A stretch of DNA of 64,000 nucleotides from Choanephora cucurbitarum. Taxonomy: Eukaryota; Mucoromycota; Mucoromycetes; Mucorales; Choanephoraceae. The translations under genes and the position numbers were made by a program. The stretch is taken from NCBI GenBank assembly GCA_025331435.1, contig JAIWNI010000025.1, forward strand, positions 1 through 64,000, given 5' to 3'. Under the pieces are notes generated by a model. The model was not told where the DNA came from. It made no database searches and saw only the letters and a program-made list of their open reading frames with translations. Positions 1-11,578 of this stretch are shown one piece after another (the first letter of the stretch is position 1; every line of letters begins with the position of its first letter).

Positions 1-215
1 AGAAAGGAAAGAGAAAAAAGGAAAGAAAGGAAAGGAAAGGAAAGGAAAGGACCCCTGCCCGTCCCTTCCCTTCCCTTCCCTTCCCTTACCTTCCCTCCCT
101 TCCCTTCCCTTCCTTCCCTTCCATGCCCCTTCCCTTCCTTCCTTCCCTTCCCTTCCCTTCCCTTCCCTTCCCTGCCCTTCCCTTCCCTTCCCTTCCCTTC
201 CCTTCCTTCAAATCA
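1..215. repeat. Purine-to-pyrimidine microsatellite (GGAAA)n / (CCCTT)n
   Basis: The first ~50 bases are GGAAA-type units. After a short GC-rich joint (about 50-62) the same strand switches to CCCTT-type pentamers that run, with slips, to about 210. Open frames across it on both strands are low-complexity artefacts, not genes. Confidence 0.9.
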
Positions 216-1820
216 CTAGTTGTTCTACCAGACCATAGCTTGTTTCTCTTTGTCTTGTATGTTAACTCCTCCACCGAGTCTCGAGTGCACTTGCCTAGGT
301 CAATTATAAGTCATGACAACGACTACTTCTATCGCAAAGTGGGTGTCATACCTTCCTCAGTAATTGTACAACTGTCACTCGATTTGGAAGTGACAATCCT
401 TTAGAAAAGCATTTATGGGCATTAAAACGCCATTTAACATTAGTGTACAAATCTTAAAGATACCAATACTCTAGTACAAAGTAATTAGTATTCATAAACA
501 CTAAACATGCAAGGGGTCTTAACCCTTTTAGAAATAAAAGTCAAGTAGGATATCATTTTCGATTCAAGTGGATCAGTCATCCACTTACTTAAGAAACGAT
601 AAAGAGGCCTGAGGTGAAATGTCATCTGCAAGTACATATGAATAATTGCTTCTTGTGGCTTTCACATATATTCGTTATCTTTTTATGAATTTAATGTGCT
701 TCATTGAAAGCTGGTAGGAAAAAAAAAGTGATTCTATAACTTTTAGGATTAAGTTATTATGTGTGACGATTGAATGTCTAATCAAGGACTTTAAGCTATT
801 ATAATGGATACACAAGCGGTTTTAGAGGGTCATCAACATATTTGTACCACCTTTTTCTCATCTGAATTGAGTCCTATAGGTAGATCCTGTTCATTCAGTG
901 CTTGAAATCCAAAAGAGGCTAAAGCCGTTAACGGGAGCAATTTTGGCTAAACTGTAGAATCAACTTCTTCAGGGTTTTATTTGAGGATATCAAAAGGAAC
1001 ATCAGCTAGTACAAGAATCTCCGAAATTGATTTGTTCTTCTCATGGTCTTGTCTATCTAATACTAAAGAGCTATGTACGATTAAAGCTTCTGATTCAGTA
1101 TAACATAAACGATTGTAACCAATGGCACCAAATGAAATTTCAAAACACAACAAGTTGATAAGATTGTTTTCACAGATAAGCTTTGGAACAACAAATATCA
1201 AACAGAAAATAAGAGTGTCGCTTTGCCAAGTAGATAATCTTGTGTCAAATAAGAAATCATTTTCTGCTGCGTCATGTTGATTTCTCTTGATTCTTATGTT
1301 TCTCTATTCTAGATTGAAAAGAAGAAAGGATACTCCGCCTTAGGTAAGCCAGCAGTAACAGGTCTTAACTACTGTTATATGTAGTCAATCGGCATGACGT
1401 TTTATGCAACTTTTACGCCTCGTTTATTTAAGGGGCCCAACTCAGCATGAAGATGGGCATTTGATGTTCATTAACTGAATGTTATCACTGCGTAAGTATT
1501 TGTAAGACAAAGTGTGTTTGTATTCAATTAAATTATCTTCTTTGTTCTGTTTTATTAGGAAATTATTTGATATTGTAAGAAAAAGAATCGAAATATGCTT
1601 TCACACCAATAATTTCGATAAAATGCATGATTTGAAAGGCCTGGTTTTCTTTCTTTTCTTTTCTATTACCCATCTTTAAAAGAAAATATAAGGTTGCTGA
1701 GATCAACGAAAATTTTAACTTTTTTATCACAAAATCGTTTTTTTAGAACTCAAGTAAAATAATAGTAATAAAGTTACTAGTAAAGATGTGTGTATATTTA
1801 CAACGAATATTAAGCATGTA
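216..1820. other. Intergenic stretch with no supported gene
   Basis: AT-rich sequence with frequent stops. The only notable frame is a 74-codon minus-strand stretch at 977-1201 that is less biased than its surroundings. It has no recognisable domain or splice partner and may be a gene relic. I see no RNA gene here. Confidence 0.6.
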
Positions 1821-2149
1821 TTACATGACAATACAACAACCAGATGCACCACTACCTCCTGCGGCCGGCGCAAAAGGATCTTCTTCTTTGCTAATAGGAC
1901 CCCATATTGATGGGACAAGAGGGTCTCTTGTATGACTACAATATTCTATCAAACTAAAACAGAAGTCAATATAAAAGCCTGTCTTATTCTGCTTTCTGTA
2001 ATATACCTTTTAGATGCTTCAGAGACAGGAATACGTGGTAACTCCAATTGTTCTCTTAAACGTTCGTTGTATTCAAGAATTCTCTTAAGCTTAGCTTCTG
2101 ATATGTTGTAGGATTTCTTGAACGCCAACTGGGTATACGTGTTTGCCAT
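1821..2149 (-). CDS. STE18: Heterotrimeric G-protein gamma subunit (Ste18/GGL family)
   Basis: Two exons on the minus strand: 2007-2149 and 1821-1953, with a 53-nt GT-AG intron, giving 91 aa. Exon 1 gives a GGL-type helix with the fungal gamma hallmark LKRILEYNERLREQL followed by PRIPVSEAS. Exon 2 gives LIEYC, then DPLVPSIWGP, and the protein ends in the prenylation box CCIVM (CAAX with an extra palmitoylatable Cys). In known systems the gamma subunit pairs with a G-beta (Ste4-like) at the plasma membrane and relays pheromone or nutrient receptor signals. Length and both ends match the fungal family (about 90-110 aa). The splice site matters: reading through the intron gives a stop and loses the CAAX box. 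The upstream neighbour on the other strand is the JJJ1-like gene. Confidence 0.92.
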
Positions 2150-3231
2150 AGTTGAGAAGAGTAGAAAAAATAAGAAAAAGAAAAAAAAACAAATCTACAG
2201 TGGTTCCCACTGCTAATTTGATAAAAAAAATTTGACTTTTAAAATAAAGCTTGGGGGGATTGTTCCAAGTTCAATTCCTAGATTTGGAAGAAATGATTCC
2301 TAAGATGTTCTATTTTAAAAAAAAAAAAAAACACTAAACGTAATAAGAAGAAAAGGAGGCAATAAAGAAAGGTCATTTAACTTATGCTGTAAAATAATGA
2401 GGCGGTTTTGATTCCTAATTGAATAAAACTTCCTTTCCTCCAACTTTGAAATGCGTTGGGCCAATAGAGTGGAATACTTTAATTGGATTGTTGTTTATCA
2501 GTTATGACTTGTGTGAGCTAAATGAATTCAATTGCTGAGAATATTGACTTGTTGTTTGTTCTTGGTCATCCCGTTGCTTGTATTCGGGTATTTCCATTAT
2601 TAGATCAAGTATAGATAGGCACTTCAATATCAGAATCAAAGCACTTGTTAGCACCAGTTGTAGATCAATTTGTGCTTGAGGAAGAAAGAAACACTATTAA
2701 GAAAATGCAAAGAAGCTTATTGTCGGCCTATTCATATAAAATCCCTTGCAGCTCATGGAGTTTTGATTTAAAGCGGTAGTTTTCTTTTGTCGTTTTTCTC
2801 AGTTCGAAGACCATTCTACTATGTTATGCGTACTGGTGGTATTTATGCAAAGGTCATTACCAAATTTTATTTTGATTTTGATTGGCCGAATATAATCGCA
2901 GAGATTGAAAATGATTGACAACCATTGTATGCATAAACAACTCTTTTTCTTCTCTCATTGGCCTCGAAAAGCATTGCGATGTGCTTTCTTATCAAAAGAG
3001 ACAAAAAGAAGTAGATTGAGTTCAACATATGGCAAAACTCAAGCGAAAAATAAGCAAACACAGTGGCTAAAAGAAATAGTCTGACGGCATGTTACTTGAT
3101 TGATTCACGAAAGTGTCAAGAGAGAAGAGGATTACTGTGGCTTATTCCAGGCTTTTATTTTTTCCTGTAAATTCCAAATGCATTCAAATCAATAACGTCT
3201 TTGCTCTTTTTTTCTCTCTATATACTCCATC
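2150..3231. promoter_or_regulatory. Divergent intergenic region between G-gamma and JJJ1-like genes
   Basis: About 1.1 kb separating two divergently transcribed genes, so it should carry both promoters. It contains A/T homopolymer runs and a pyrimidine-rich stretch just before the JJJ1 start. No coding region is supported. Confidence 0.6.
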
Positions 3232-5029
3232 ATGCGTATTTGTTATTACGACTTGCTTGGAGTTGAAAGACAGGCAACCAGTACTGACATTAAAAAAGCT
3301 TACCGAAAACAAGCTTTGATATGGCATCCAGGTACTTTTCTTTTTTTTTTCTTTGAACTAGGTAGAGAGAGTCTAATTCATATATCATAGACAAGAATGG
3401 AGACAGAATTCAAGAGGCCACAGAACGATTCGCCATGATTCATGAGGCCTATGAGGTACTGTCTGATCCTCAAGAGAGATCGTGGTATGATGGTCACCGA
3501 GATTCTATCTTGAGAGGCGACGATCACAGTGGACAACGAGACAGTAGTGCAGGAACGACTGCGGAAGATTTGATGCGCTACTTTAGTGTGTCCGAATTTA
3601 AAGGTTATGAAGATACAACCAAGGTAGAATTTGTAAAAAAAAATCACAAAGATCATCTTAAGCTCATACTCTTTTGGTTTTCAAAGGGATTTTACAATGT
3701 CTATCGTAGTCTATTTGAACGCCTTGCAAATGAAGAAGAGGAAGCCTTCCGTAACAATCCTGCTGAAGATGAAGATGAAGTGCGCTCAACTGCCACCTTT
3801 TATCCTTCTTTTGGTAATGCAAGCACACTCTTCATTGCTCCTAATGATTATGGCGTCAAGGACTTTTACGGTGCCTGGTCCAATTTCTCTACATTAAAAT
3901 CATTTGCCTGGATGGATAAATGGCGATTATCAGATGCTCCTAACCGATATGTTCGTCGTCAGATGGAAAAAGAAAACAAAAAGGCAAGAGAAACAGGTCG
4001 AAAGGAATACAATGATACTGTCAGAGTAAGCGTCAAGAGATTTCTTGTTTTTACATGCACTGATGGAAGTTTTATTAGAGCTTGGCAGAATTTTTAAGGA
4101 AACGAGATCCTCGTGTAAAAGAATACTTGGCTGAAGAACAGAAGCGTAAAGAGGCAGCAGCAGCAGAGAATAAGGCACGTATGTTGCGTGAAAAACAAGA
4201 GTTACAGGCCAAGGTGGCCGAATACCAAGTACCTGAATGGGCTCAAGTTGAGGAAGAATTGGATGAAGATGAGAATGCATCAGAGGAGGAAGTGGAGGAA
4301 GAAATTAGTGAATTCTATTGTGTTGTTTGTGACAAAGCTTACAAGAGTGAAAGACAATTCAAAAGTCATGAGCTGAGCAAGAGACATATGGACAACTTAG
4401 AACTCTTAAGAGAAGAGATGTTGAAGGATGACGCTCACTTTGATTTTGACAACCAAGAAGAATTGGATGCCGGCATACCCTTAGACACGGATGAGTTAAG
4501 TCAAACATTAGACGATTTAGAGCTAAATGAAGAGATACCCGTCGTGAAAGACAAAAAGAAGAAAAAGAAGAACAAGGCCAAGACACCTCATTGGGGTTTT
4601 GATGAAGACACTGTGCCTGATGATCTAGATGAAGTGAGTGCTTTAGCGGCTGCTTTAGAAGAAGAGAAATCAAGAAGACGAAGAAAGGGACATGGCAAGG
4701 TAGCTTTATCGGATGAGGAATCTACACCAGCTTCTCCTTCTGATGAAACAGTTGAGAAAATGAGCGCAAAAACAAAACGAGAGAAACGCAAAGAAAAAAA
4801 GAAGCTCAAGGAAGAGACAGTGGGTTCTCCAGAGGTAAGCCAAAAAAAAAAAAAAAAAAAAGAGAGTTAGGGATATCGAGTGTTAATGATAAATCCATAG
4901 ACTGCTTGTAATGTATGTGCTGAACAATTTGAAACTCGAAATCAGTTATTTGCACATATCAAAGAGACAGGACATGCTCTTGCATCAGAACAAGGAGGAA
5001 AAGGAGGAAAGAAAGGAAAAAGACGTTAA
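3232..5029 (+). CDS. JJJ1: DNAJC21/Jjj1-like J-protein with two C2H2 zinc fingers
   Basis: Four exons: 3232-3331, 3391-4025, 4079-4834, 4901-5029, giving 539 aa (human DNAJC21 is about 530, yeast Jjj1 about 590). The J-domain starts [19 protein letters not shown]. Its catalytic HPD tripeptide is split by intron 1 (HP | DKNG). A conserved middle block ([16 protein letters not shown], with [13 protein letters not shown]) is followed by an acidic region and a C2H2 finger [23 protein letters not shown]. After a Lys-rich stretch, a second finger ([17 protein letters not shown]) lies on the last exon. Known role: Hsp70 co-chaperone on cytosolic pre-60S particles, recycling Arx1 and other shuttling factors. 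The stop is 46 bp from the stop of the convergent mitochondrial factor gene. Confidence 0.93.
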
Positions 5030-5075
5030 ATTATGTACATATTAAAGGATTAGATCTATTTATTGAATTTATATT

Positions 5076-6502
5076 CTAAGACAATACAGAAGCATCTTCA
5101 AAAAGAACTCTAGGTCTTAATGGCCATTCATCAAACTTTCTTGCTACTTCGTCTAATTCATATGCAGTCATCTCGCCAATCATGACAGATGGATCAAAGG
5201 ACAGTCTCTTCAGAATGATATCAGCACCAGGGCCCAATGTTCTATAGATAGTTTTGTATGTGATCAGCTATATGTCTTTTTTTTTAAAAGCTTAAAAGCA
5301 CTTTACTTGACCATATGAGAAAGCGGTTTTCTCTGCATTACAAACAAGTGTTTAAGAACATATTCAAACACATCCCATTGACCTACATGACAAAATGTTG
5401 GAAAACTGCTTATTCTTCAACTCTTTCTTAACTTACATTTGATATGACTTTCTTCTAAAGGAAGAATTTGAACAAGGTGATATTGACCCTAATAGCACTG
5501 TAAATAAATGAACAATCAAATAACCACATAACACATACGTTAGGATACATGTCTTTAGGGTCTGTTGAACAAACCAATCGAACTTCAGAAGATGCCTCTG
5601 CAAGCACACTCATCTTACAGCGTGTAGTAGCACTTGGTGGTGCAATATATTTCTTTTGAGACAATAAGTACAAAGCCAAGATCATATCAAGAGAATGGAC
5701 TTACTTGAAGCAGCTGATCAGGTAACCAGAACGCCATCTGAATACGTCCCAGAGAATGCATTGCCATCTTCAAGATAATACATTGTGTAAATTGAGCCAA
5801 CAATTGTTCACCTTTACTGCCCTTTGGAATGATGCCTGTGAATAAGATCTCGGGATGAACTGTTTGAAGGTAGGTAAGTTACCATCATTCATCCTATCCA
5901 ACGGTCTATGACTTACTCTCTGACCAATCCTTTCTCTCAAGTTGGCCCAAGTATTCAGGTGCTCTCAAGTCTTGGTAAGTGTCCCAATCATAACCATCTT
6001 TCTTCAATACCTCGACTACACCGTCTGTTGTTTCACTATATTGCTATTGTTTTTTTGCATAAGTTTCTCTAGTGAAACATGCTTAAGGTGTGTTTGTATG
6101 CTTACTTGCATCCAGTTGTAATAGATGGGTTGTGGTTCCAATGAAAGCACACGTTTGAATCCGACGTTTTTGATGGCTGAAGTCCATGCTCCTAAACCTG
6201 TTTCATTGTCAGTTCATTCATACTTTGTTAAAAATATAAGTAGTCATTACCGGGATAAATTTCTACAGCTGTCATATTTTTGACATTGGATAAATTTAAT
6301 TGTTCTATGCCAAGTTCTAAATTAAATAGTATGAGCCAATAGAGTTCTTATGGAACAAGAGAAGACAAGCAACTTTACCTGCAACACTCTGTGCACCAAT
6401 TGTGGCTCTTGGAGTTGTAGCATTTCTATTTCGAAAATTCTTTGACCAGGTTGTGACAGAAGGAAATTTGGTTGTAAACCGAGGTAATTTAGTAGTACTC
6501 AT
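5076..6502 (-). CDS. MTF1: Mitochondrial transcription factor B/Mtf1-like (rRNA dimethyltransferase fold)
   Basis: Nine exons on the minus strand: 6379-6502, 6251-6316, 6106-6197, 5917-6043, 5705-5859, 5539-5652, 5437-5488, 5307-5382, 5076-5241. They sum exactly to 324 codons (323 aa; yeast Mtf1 341). The basic Ser/Thr-rich N-terminus looks like a mitochondrial presequence. The SAM-fold motif I region reads VEIYPGLGAWTSAI, then SLEPQP. Later blocks YIAPPSATTRCKMSVLAEA and LGPGADIILKRLSF match the KsgA/Dim1/TFB family. The NPPY/NLPF-type motif of active dimethyltransferases is not seen (ILFTGIIP instead), which favours an Mtf1-like transcription factor over an active rRNA methylase. Intron density is the highest in the window. 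The family call is firm, the subfamily less so. Confidence 0.82.
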
Positions 6503-7524
6503 GGTATATAAAAGATTGATGCAAAGTTATAGAAAAAAAAGTTTAAAGAATATATGTGTTAGGGAGTTTGAAAGTAAGAAAAAAAAAAAGATAGTCACCG
6601 GGATAATGTTTGACAACAGTTGTCAAAATAAAATGACCTTTTGCTCTCACTTTGGTCTTAAATAGAATGCTGTCTAGGCTAGTATAATAACCAACTTCTT
6701 CTCGATCCATGTGTGTTGAAAGTACCGAGAATCTAGTGTCAATAGCTCAAGAGAAAAGAAAGTTCTAGAGATAAATTTGCAAACATACAACATCATTGCT
6801 GTGTTATTTTGATTAAAACTCAAATAGAAACTGACTGTTCAAGGATCTTTCCATAAATAAAAAAAAAAAGTCAATAGATTACTCTGCTTCTCAATGGCTT
6901 GGATTCTTTAGTCGAAAGGATTTTCTTGCCAATAAAAAAAGACGCGCTTTTGTTCTACATGAGAAAGAATATGGAGAAGTAGAGAATGCATAAAAAAAGG
7001 TTAATTTCTGTTATGCAAAAATTACTCACTTTCATTATTTGGCTTAAAAGAGAAAGATTTGTTCTCTTTCAAGACAACCCACACTTTGGTGTTATACTGA
7101 CTGACTGTCTTTGCTCCAACATTTTGTTTGCTTTATGACTTGGTCTTTCTTTTGTCGCCTACCATAGAAAGAAAACTAATGTCTATATTAAGCAATTCAC
7201 TTCCGATCCATGTTAATCTATCACAAGCAGCATTCTACTGTTACCCGAAACAAACATTATAGCCATGTTCAACTGTAAATAGCTCATTGGATAAAGTCCT
7301 TTTTTCAGATCGAATTGAGACAGAAGTCTTGTTATCGTATAGAGCAAATATGGCTCTGATGGCCTCAACATACTTTGCTTAAGCAATGTCGTTTTGAACA
7401 CTACTTTCTAAGTACGTTTCACCAGTTTCTGTTTTTAAGCCGGAGATGAAAGCACACATGATATTAATTAAACCAACTCTCTATTCCCTCTCTCTCTTTA
7501 TTTGTTCTCTATACAACTCTTACT
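6503..7524. promoter_or_regulatory. Divergent intergenic region, Mtf1-like / MCFD2-like
   Basis: About 1 kb between divergent start codons, with several A-runs and no supported ORF. It presumably holds both promoters. I see no repeat or RNA gene. Confidence 0.55.
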
Positions 7525-8100
7525 ATGCATAAATCCGTATTCCTTTTCTTGGTCTTAGCATTCTGTGCTTTACTAACTCAAGCTATTGAATTTAAGAATA
7601 AAGACCATTCTAATTATGGTGATAGCAAACAAAACAAAGAGTAAAATAACCCCCCAAATCCTATCTATCGAGTGTGTATACTTTGTTTTCAGATATTTAT
7701 TTATAGTCTTACTATAGACATATTCGAGAACATTTAAGAAAACTTTCAGCCAGCTCAGGTGAAGAGCCACAGGACTTGAGCGATGAAGACATGATCTATT
7801 ACCTCTTTTTGATTCACGATCTCAATGGCGATGGTTTCCTCGATGGTCACGAATTAAGAGCTGCATTTACGGACTTTGGTGATGAGCACGAAGATGTTAC
7901 GCATTACTTTTCTTTACAAGAAGTGACCGATATGGTTGATCATGTTCTTGAAGAAGATGACCTGAACGGCGAGTAAGTTGATTCCAATATCATGTAGTTG
8001 CTCTATAGATACTCATTCTTTGTCGTTTAGTGGTCTTATCAGTTGGTCAGAATATCTTGAATCTCAAAACTATCATCATGCTGAAGTCGTATTACATTAG
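7525..8100 (+). CDS. MCFD2-like secreted EF-hand protein
   Basis: Three exons: 7525-7640, 7718-7972, 8031-8100, giving 146 aa (human MCFD2 is also 146). A clear signal peptide (MHKSVFLFLVLAFCALLTQA) is followed by a helix EHIREHLRKLS and two canonical EF-hands: loop 1 DLNGDGFLDGHE (about residues 73-84) and loop 2 DLNGDGLISWSE (about 120-131). Loop 2 is completed only by splicing, because intron 2 interrupts it. In animals MCFD2 is the calcium-binding partner of the lectin ERGIC-53/LMAN1 in ER-to-Golgi export of glycoproteins, and an analogous role is inferred here. Other acceptors in intron 1 lead to stops, which fixes the model. Confidence 0.85.
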
Positions 8101-8249
8101 ATGAATTCAATATGTTTATAAATAGCTTTTATTCATGACCTGCATAAGTTGATCATTTTTCCTTTTTCTAAACTTTTTGGTTCTAAGCATGATCTTTATC
8201 AACTGATGTATTGTTACATAAAATAAGAAGTGATGGTGTCTACAAGGTA

Positions 8250-8915
8250 TCAAGATTTATGTTTGCGAAGACGTAGAGTTTCAAGCGGCACACTATCTTC
8301 AGCATCTTCATTAGGTTCTATAGTGGATTGCTGTACATCTTTATCTGATAATGTATAAATGATGGTAGTCGATGCAAATGATCTCCTTTTTAGGGTATGT
8401 GCTTGATTATGGACCATTTGAATCACATAGCGCTTGGATCGCTTTGGCATAAACAATGATCCCGGTCTGTCGGGGTAAAAAGGCACTCGTTTTGATGGTG
8501 GATTGTAATTTTTACTGTTACTGATCTCCTGATAGACCATTGCTTCAAGCAGGTCCCAAAAGGTACGGACATTCACAAGATCTCCTAAACGCCTTATTCT
8601 AGTTGGTCTCTCGATCTGGTTAGGTTTCCTGACTAATTTTTGACATGTTAGACGATAGAGATGAGTGAGCTGAGATTCTGAAGGGGTATCATATCGGATA
8701 GGTGATTGGCATAGTGCGTCTGTTTGCTTGATGGGATCGAAAACAGGTGCCACTTTGGCTCTACAGGCCAATGGATTTCGAACTTGAGTATGGGAAGACG
8801 AAAGCCAGATCTTGGCCCAGTTGGAGAGTTGGGATAGAAAGTTGATTTGATGTTTGACTAAAAGTGTTGGATTATTATTTATTTCCATGATAACTGTGTT
8901 TGTAGTTACATTCAT
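8250..8915 (-). CDS. Uncharacterised basic protein
   Basis: Intronless minus-strand frame of 221 aa if started at 8915 (MNVTTNTVIMEI). The open frame extends upstream to 9071, but that part is hydrophobic and Phe-rich and lies in a T-rich promoter-like tract, so the shorter start is preferred. No domain is recognised. It is rich in Arg/Lys, with conserved-looking blocks PNQIERPTRIRRLGDLVNV, FWDLLEAMVYQEI and VPFYPDRPGSLFMPKRSKRY, and it ends RLRKHKS. Codon use resembles the neighbours, so it is probably real. The convergent MCFD2-like gene ends 149 bp away. Function unknown. Confidence 0.6.
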   Translation of the reverse strand: MNVTTNTVIMEINNNPTLLVKHQINFLSQLSNWAKIWLSSSHTQVRNPLACRAKVAPVFDPIKQTDALCQSPIRYDTPSESQLTHLYRLTCQKLVRKPNQIERPTRIRRLGDLVNVRTFWDLLEAMVYQEISNSKNYNPPSKRVPFYPDRPGSLFMPKRSKRYVIQMVHNQAHTLKRRSFASTTIIYTLSDKDVQQSTIEPNEDAEDSVPLETLRLRKHKS

Positions 8916-10133
8916 TTGAGAGAAAAAAGAAGAAAGAGGAAAAAGAAAGAGCAAAAAAAAAGAAGGTGAATGGACTATACATATTATGCACGTTTTTTTT
9001 AGGGTATTGGAGTAGTAAAAATAACAACAAAAAACAATCAATACTAAAAAAGGGGATTTCATTATAGTCAAAAGTCAAATTTGCAGCCCATTTCATATGT
9101 TTGTTTAAACCTTACTTCACTCTGAAAAAAAAAACTATAACTATAGCCTGCTTTCGTCATGACGAATGGTTCTTTTTAGTGGCAACAGTAGCCATTGACT
9201 CTATCTGCTTATATGTATGCCAAGCATAATTCTAGTAGTAAACTAAAGGCCTCCTTTTTTATTATTTTAGTATGTTCTTTGAGCGGTATAAGAAATAAGT
9301 TAGATGGAGTATGAATTTATTAAGAGTAAAAAAAAAAGACTCAATCTATAATACGATAGAAACATTGGAATACATTCTGATCATTGAAGAAAGGGAGGCC
9401 CAAGTTTGCTTGCTATTGTCTCTTTGACCATAAGTCTATGTAATTGCAATCTAAGAGAAAAAGAAGTGTCGAGAAAACAAAAGAAAAGCATGACATTTAC
9501 TGTGAAACTTTGAAAGTTGCTTCCTCAGATTTGGTCCAAAGTTTGTTTGTTAATAAGAAAGACATGGCAAAAACAACTGCAATACAGCCAAGTTTTGAAT
9601 GGTTTGTTTCCTATGTTCATGCATTTTTTTTCATCTATAGATTGAAGAAGAAACAGGCTCTTTCACCTAGCAAAAAAATTTAAAGTTTGACATTTCTGAA
9701 CAGATGACAAGCGGACTCGAAACAAGTGAAATCAGATGTGTACTATCTCAGCTGGTCAGGCTCTTATCAGAAAGAAACCAAAGAAGGAAGCAAAAGAATG
9801 ACCTGTTACAAGCAAATCGATCATCAAAAAGGAATCATAGGAGTTGGAATAAACCTTTTTCTTTTCTACAAGAAATTATATCTATAGGTACATCGTATGC
9901 GATAGAAACGTTTATTAAATTGGTTGTCAATTCTTAAGATGCTCATTGCTGTATGCGATCTTGTAAAGAGCCTATTCTCTCTAGACTCTTTTTCTATCTC
10001 TTGATACATTCTAAGACGGTTAACTGTTGCCTACACATGCGTATACACATTTCAGCCAATCAATGAGCTTGAAAACCAAAGCCTTTTATTTTTTCGCTCT
10101 TCTTTTCTTTTGTTTTTTTAATCTAAAGGCGAA
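8916..10133. other. Intergenic, two weak short frames only
   Basis: Upstream of the orphan gene and of the PC-esterase gene. Plus-strand frames at 9444-9683 and 9704-9937 are Lys/Ser-rich, with no domain and no convincing splice joining them. The last 60 bases before 10134 are strongly pyrimidine-rich (TTTTCTTTT type), as in many fungal core promoters. Confidence 0.5.
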
Positions 10134-11577
10134 ATGAATTTCCCTGCATCCACAAACAGAGTGAAAAGACTTCAAAGTGGATGGCGTTTCGCCTTTTATT
10201 TTGTGATTGCCTGTCTTTTCTACTATAGTCTTAAGGCTTTATACCATCTAATCACACCATCAACTCATTCCCAAAAGACACAACAGCAACAACAAAAGCC
10301 GAATCGTTATAAGCAACAAAACATCCTGTTTCATCATCCCGATCAAGACACAACCTTTCATGATTTCCCTTGGTATCAAAGCCAACACACACGCCCTCAA
10401 TTCAAGCCAAACGCCAGTCTGCTGACGACTGAACTCTCTGCCAGAGAAAGAGAGATTATGCAGCAAAAGGCTATATTGACAGCCAAACGATTGGCCTTTA
10501 AGCGATTTGTGCCTAATGACTATAAGGGCATTCGAGGCTCTAAACTGACAACACCAGAAGAAGTACAGGCATTCCGCGACGCACTGGACTGTTGGACTCA
10601 AGGTGAATGGGTTCATCTGTCACCTAAGCAACTGAAGAAATCGTTCCATTTAAAGCATATCCAGGATCCTATCTACAGTACATGCGATCGTCGATTCTAC
10701 AAGACACATTCAGAGAACGACACAAGAGAAGCTGTCAGTTATCAGTGGCAGCCTGTTGAATACAACAGTAAGCATCAGACTTGCCCATCATTGAACCCTA
10801 AGGTAGAACCCAAGAAATGGTGTAAAGTGTTACAAGGTAGAAATATGTTACTTGTAGGTGACTTGGTACACTATCAATTTCATGAGGTCTTGTTGGATGC
10901 TTTCCGTGATCAGCCTACTGTCTGTTTTGGTGAATTGAATTGCAAAGGTAAATGAGAGAGAGAGAGAGAGAGAGAGAGGATAGGTCACTAACCAACTATT
11001 GAAAGATCATACTATCTGTAAGTCAAAAGATACACGACTTCGTTATGTCCGTAATGATATTCTCTCTACCATTCGTAAATTCCAAAACAGAGATCAAGGA
11101 CATCCATTAGCCAATATTGTAGAATGGCCCTTTGTGACTTCTAATGTCCTCTCATCCTACCCTATCTTGATCCTCAATCGTGCACCTCTGTTGGGTGATG
11201 ACGATCTCTTGTTTACCAGACGCTTAATTCATACAATGAAGGTCATTCGCGACACTTCGCCTGATGCTCTTGTCATTTATCGATCTTCGTTTGTGGGTCA
11301 TCCATTCTGTGATGACGCCACTCAACCCTTAACTCGGCCATTAACAGATGAAGAGCTCAAGCGACTACCTTATGGTTGGAGTGAGACAAAGCGAAGGAAT
11401 GCAATTGCAAAAGCAGTGATAGAAGCTGCAGGTGGTGTCTATATTGACTTTGCCTCTATGATTGATTTAAGACCCGATGGTCATTTGGGTGGCCAGGATT
11501 GTCTGCGTTATTGTATTCCTGGCCCCTTGGATGCCACTGTTCAAGTACTGTACAATGTGTTTACACGTTTATTATAA
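10134..11577 (+). CDS. PC-esterase (Pmr5/Cas1p/TBL-like) single-pass membrane protein
   Basis: Two exons: 10134-10947 and 11006-11577 (58-nt intron with a GA repeat), giving 461 aa. The short basic N-terminus precedes one transmembrane segment (about residues 18-38, FAFYFVIACLFYYSLKALY), then a Gln-rich stalk, suggesting a type II Golgi/ER lumenal enzyme. The globular part resembles the PC-esterase/trichome-birefringence family: a paired-Cys region, the block MLLVGDLVHYQ near residue 240 where active relatives have GDS, and a C-terminal block DGHLGGQDCLRYCIPGPLD where relatives have DCxHWCxPG.xD. Both the GDS serine and the DCxH histidine appear replaced (Leu, Arg). Relatives O-acetylate or de-acylate cell-wall or capsular polysaccharide. 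The stop is 1 bp from the stop of the convergent elongase gene. Confidence 0.78.
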
Positions 11578-11578
11578 A

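Noticed and set aside
123..404. 93-codon Leu/Pro/Phe-rich frame
   Set aside because: Translation of the pentanucleotide microsatellite; no domain, and the opposite strand is open too.
2240..2285. tRNA-like B-box string (GTTCAATTCC)
   Set aside because: No matching A box, acceptor stem or cloverleaf could be drawn around it.
9444..9937. Two adjacent short frames as a possible spliced gene
   Set aside because: No donor/acceptor pair joins them without stops, and no domain is visible.
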